14,129 nt of DNA, taken from contig DASZUC010000047.1 of NCBI GenBank assembly GCA_035547775.1, positions 1-14,129 of the forward strand, written 5' to 3'. Both the position numbers and the translations under genes were made by a program. This document shows positions 12,578 through 14,129 of this stretch, in pieces. The number at the start of each line of letters is the position of its first letter. The first letter of the stretch is position 1. The notes below the pieces were generated by a model. That model saw nothing but the letters and a program-made list of their open reading frames with translations, made no database searches and had not been told where the DNA came from. Source of the DNA: DASZUC01 sp035547775. GTDB lineage: Bacteria; Patescibacteriota; Saccharimonadia; Saccharimonadales; UBA4665.

Positions 12578-13633
12578 TTATGCTTGAGTTGGACGAGGTG
12601 TGCTGGGCGGCAAGAAGTCGAAATCGGTAAAGCGACGTTGGCGCCGCATATCGAGTGCGGTCATAGGGCGCAAGGTAGGTGGTTGCGGTTTTGGTTGGGG
12701 TGCTTGTGGCTGCAGACCTATGCGAGCAGGGGGGCGAAAATCCATCACGACCCCGCGGGCTGGGGCGGCAACAACTGGCTCGGGCAAACTTGCTTCGATA
12801 GCGGCAGCTGCTAACTCTGTGGCGATCGGTCGCGATACCGGTGGCGGCAGAATGGTGGCCTTTGGTGCATTGCGCTTATTGGCAATCATCACAAAGAGGA
12901 TACCAACCTGGTACATGATGATAAACGGCCCGGCCACGATTAATTGGCTGAGGATATTTGGTGAGGGATTCATCAGTCCCGCCAAAACAAAGGCAGCCAA
13001 GATAACCCAGCGCTCTTTGCGGAACAGAGCGGAGGGTTTGAGTGGCTTGATGCGATTGATAGAGAGCAAGATGATCGGTAATTGGAAAAGTAGGGCTGAG
13101 CCTAACATGTAGGCCATCACAAAGCCGAGGTAGGATTGGATGGTAACTAGTGGTTTGATTTGAATGGTAGTGAACTGGTGCAGCAAGAAGTGGAGGGCCG
13201 AGGGCAAGCCAATAAAGTAGCCAAAGACAATACCAACCACCGCGAGTAGGCCGCTCCAAGCGCTCGCAATGAGAATAAAGCGCCGCGAGCCGTGCTTAAT
13301 GACAGGCTCAAGAAAAGCCAGCAGCTGGTAGAGTGCTACGGGAATACTGAGGGCAATGCCGGTGTAAATACAGATACGGAAGAGGAAATCGATGCCGCCA
13401 CCCGGGCTGGTATAGATAAAGCTTTGGCCATGAGCCGGTTTGAGCAGAATATTAACGAGATGTTGCTCAACTGCATAGGCAGCACCGCCCCACAACAGCA
13501 CTGACGCGGCGACTTTGTATAATCGCCGCTGCAGTTCGTGGAGGTGCTCAGCGAACGGTAGCTTCCGGTGTTCGGAGCCGCTGCTACTGGACGTGGTTCT
13601 CCTGTGGCTGGTTGTTTTCTTTTTGTGTTTCAT
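12578..13633 (-). CDS. tatC: Sec-independent translocase subunit TatC with long C-terminal extension
   Basis: Core receptor of the twin-arginine export pathway in the cytoplasmic membrane. LPFAEHLHELQRRL (25-38) is the canonical N-terminal motif, with Glu33 matching E. coli Glu15. Six membrane segments span about 41-250. From family knowledge three conserved acidic positions differ: the KHERR-type Glu (E. coli E103) aligns to Ser116 in KHGSRR, the PPD Asp to Asn225 in NPSPNILSQ, and the last-helix Glu to Gln242 in MYQVG. The usual length is about 250 aa; here about 95 extra residues follow, Pro/Ala/Gln-rich and ending FDFLPPSTPRPTQA, probably cytoplasmic. No alternative start exists before residue 25, so ATG 13633 overlaps the end of tatA by 50 bp. 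Confidence 0.93.
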   Translation of the reverse strand: MKHKKKTTSHRRTTSSSSGSEHRKLPFAEHLHELQRRLYKVAASVLLWGGAAYAVEQHLVNILLKPAHGQSFIYTSPGGGIDFLFRICIYTGIALSIPVALYQLLAFLEPVIKHGSRRFILIASAWSGLLAVVGIVFGYFIGLPSALHFLLHQFTTIQIKPLVTIQSYLGFVMAYMLGSALLFQLPIILLSINRIKPLKPSALFRKERWVILAAFVLAGLMNPSPNILSQLIVAGPFIIMYQVGILFVMIANKRNAPKATILPPPVSRPIATELAAAAIEASLPEPVVAAPARGVVMDFRPPARIGLQPQAPQPKPQPPTLRPMTALDMRRQRRFTDFDFLPPSTPRPTQA

Positions 13634-13793
13634 TCACATCGCCAGTCAGCCCTTTACGCAGTTCGCGGGCTGATTCACCCAAAGACTTGGATAGTTCCGG
13701 TAATTTCTTGGCACCGAATAAGAGCAAGATGATTACCAGGATGATTATCAGATCAAATGTACTGAAATCACCAATTGCAAAATTGCTTAGCAT
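13584..13793 (-). CDS. tatA: Sec-independent translocase subunit TatA
   Basis: Pore-forming Tat subunit: one N-terminal membrane helix (about residues 12-26, FDLIIILVIILLLFG), the hinge FGAKKLPEL (25-33), an amphipathic helix (SKSLGESARELRKGL) and a polar Asn/Gln/Glu tail. 69 aa, typical for TatA. ATG 13793 is preferred over an in-frame GTG at 13808, because GAGG lies 9 nt upstream of the ATG and the GTG codon itself overlaps that Shine-Dalgarno. No TatB is present, so this is a minimal TatAC system. Its last codons overlap tatC by 50 bp. The promoter is at 13881-13853, with a leader hairpin at 13828-13842. Confidence 0.93.
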   Translation of the reverse strand: MLSNFAIGDFSTFDLIIILVIILLLFGAKKLPELSKSLGESARELRKGLTGDVNETQKENNQPQENHVQ

Positions 13794-13827
13794 AACCTTA
13801 GACCTCACTTTTTAATTTTTTCGCTCG

Positions 13828-13842
13828 CCTCGTTTTACGAGG
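13828..13842. other. hairpin in the tatA 5' leader
   Basis: Perfect 6-bp stem CCTCGT/ACGAGG with a 3-nt loop, 35 bp upstream of the tatA start. No T-tract follows it on the minus strand, so it is not an obvious terminator; a leader structure is possible. Confidence 0.5.
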
Positions 13843-13852
13843 GGTCATTTGT

Positions 13853-13881
13853 ATAGTAAAGCTTAACCGAAAAAAAGCCAA
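13853..13881 (-). promoter_or_regulatory. tatAC promoter
   Basis: On the minus strand TTGGCT (13881-13876), 17 bp, TACTAT (13858-13853). Predicted start about 13846, giving a leader of about 53 nt that contains the 13828-13842 hairpin. Confidence 0.5.
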
Positions 13882-13897
13882 TAGGCAACTGGGGTGG

Positions 13898-13914
13898 GCA
13901 AAATTGCATTTTGC
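13898..13914. promoter_or_regulatory. perfect dyad just upstream of the promoter at 13918
   Basis: GCAAAAT-TGC-ATTTTGC, 7-bp perfect arms, ending 4 bp before the -35. The position suits an activator or repressor site for the divergent tatA/13991 pair. Inference only. Confidence 0.35.
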
Positions 13915-13917
13915 GCA

Positions 13918-13945
13918 TTGAAAACTCTTATGGCTGATCTATAAT
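13918..13945 (+). promoter_or_regulatory. promoter of the gene at 13991
   Basis: TTGAAA (13918-13923), 16 bp, consensus TATAAT (13940-13945). Predicted start about 13952. AGGAG at 13973-13977 lies 13 nt before the ATG, somewhat far for a Shine-Dalgarno. Confidence 0.75.
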
Positions 13946-13990
13946 TAAGAGGAATCTTTTAGGGGATTTTTTAGGAGTAACACAAATACC

Positions 13991-14129
13991 ATGACCCGCC
14001 TCCCCACACCCGGTGGTGACAACGACATTTGGGGCGATCTGCTCAATGACTTCCTGGATGTCGAACACAACCCAGATGGCAGCCTGAAGAATGTCGCCCG
14101 TCCATCTGATCTAGTTCCCAAGCTCGACA
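13991..14129 (+). CDS. start of an LPTPGGDN-type protein, cut by window edge
   Basis: 46 codons are visible, beginning MTRLPTPGGDNDIWGDLLND and followed by FLDVEHNPDGSLK. I associate the LPTPGxDxxxWGxxLNDFLxxEHNxDGxLK opening with large secreted or surface proteins and phage-tail or minor-capsid-like proteins in Patescibacteria and actinobacterial phages. In those, the segment precedes long repetitive beta or collagen-like regions. No signal peptide is present in the visible part. It has a strong promoter and is divergent from tatA. Size and function cannot be judged from the fragment. Confidence 0.75.
   Translation, partial: MTRLPTPGGDNDIWGDLLNDFLDVEHNPDGSLKNVARPSDLVPKLD

Noticed and set aside
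12584..13259. ORFs of 76, 170 and 127 aa overlapping tatC
   Set aside because: Low-complexity shadows of the Pro-rich and membrane-coding tatC sequence.
13794..13808. GTG 13808 as tatA start
   Set aside because: It overlaps the likely Shine-Dalgarno; the TatA family starts close to the membrane helix, matching ATG 13793.

Overview
The window reads as a compact bacterial chromosome segment of about 50% G+C, most likely from a Patescibacteria/CPR lineage close to Saccharibacteria. This is an inference. It rests on the shortened MurE-type ligase without the N-terminal UDP-binding domain, a minimal TatA+TatC pair, a tiny protein with an RK-type twin-arginine leader, and the start of a protein opening with an LPTPGGDN...WG..LNDFL..EHN motif that I associate with large surface or phage-tail-like proteins of such genomes. 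All eleven confident complete genes stop with TAG (7) or TAA (4), never TGA, and all read through under the standard code.

Layout, left to right. Positions 1-3411 (minus) hold valyl-tRNA synthetase (valS, cut by the left edge) preceded by tsaD; tsaD carries an in-frame palindromic repeat. A 60-bp divergent spacer with a second palindromic repeat and a palindromic -10 separates tsaD from the murE-like ligase (3472-4764, plus). The ligase converges, with a 4-bp stop overlap, on an unknown 104-aa gene (4761-5075, minus). That gene is divergent from a phosphoribosyltransferase-fold protein (5145-6269, plus), and the two promoters are interleaved face to face. The phosphoribosyltransferase-like gene again converges with a 4-bp overlap on an amidinotransferase/dimethylargininase-family gene (6266-7120, minus), which appears to be leaderless.

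Positions 7121-7890 hold no convincing protein gene. There is a promoter, a 14-bp palindrome, several strong hairpins, a G+C-rich stretch where reading frames shift, an apparent three-way junction, and a good intrinsic terminator. This is either a structured RNA of about 690 nt or the remains of a gene behind a structured leader. It is the most enigmatic part of the window. The chaperonin operon groES-groEL follows (8004-9928) with a sigma70-type promoter and a near-perfect CIRCE element, implying HrcA control. Positions 9929-10302 hold palindromic repeats and an imperfect foldback of about 147 bp, but no gene.

The right part, mostly minus strand, starts with tatA and tatC (overlapping by 50 bp). 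Then, from its own promoter, come a 65-aa protein with an RK-type Tat signal and an unusual sensor histidine kinase: a secreted Gly-rich/Ig-like region, an intact H-box, two further membrane helices, a second H-box-like stretch without His, and an ATPase domain. The Tat genes and the RK-leader protein plausibly work together in export. No response regulator is in view. The window ends in the first 46 codons of the LPTPGGDN-type gene with a clear promoter.
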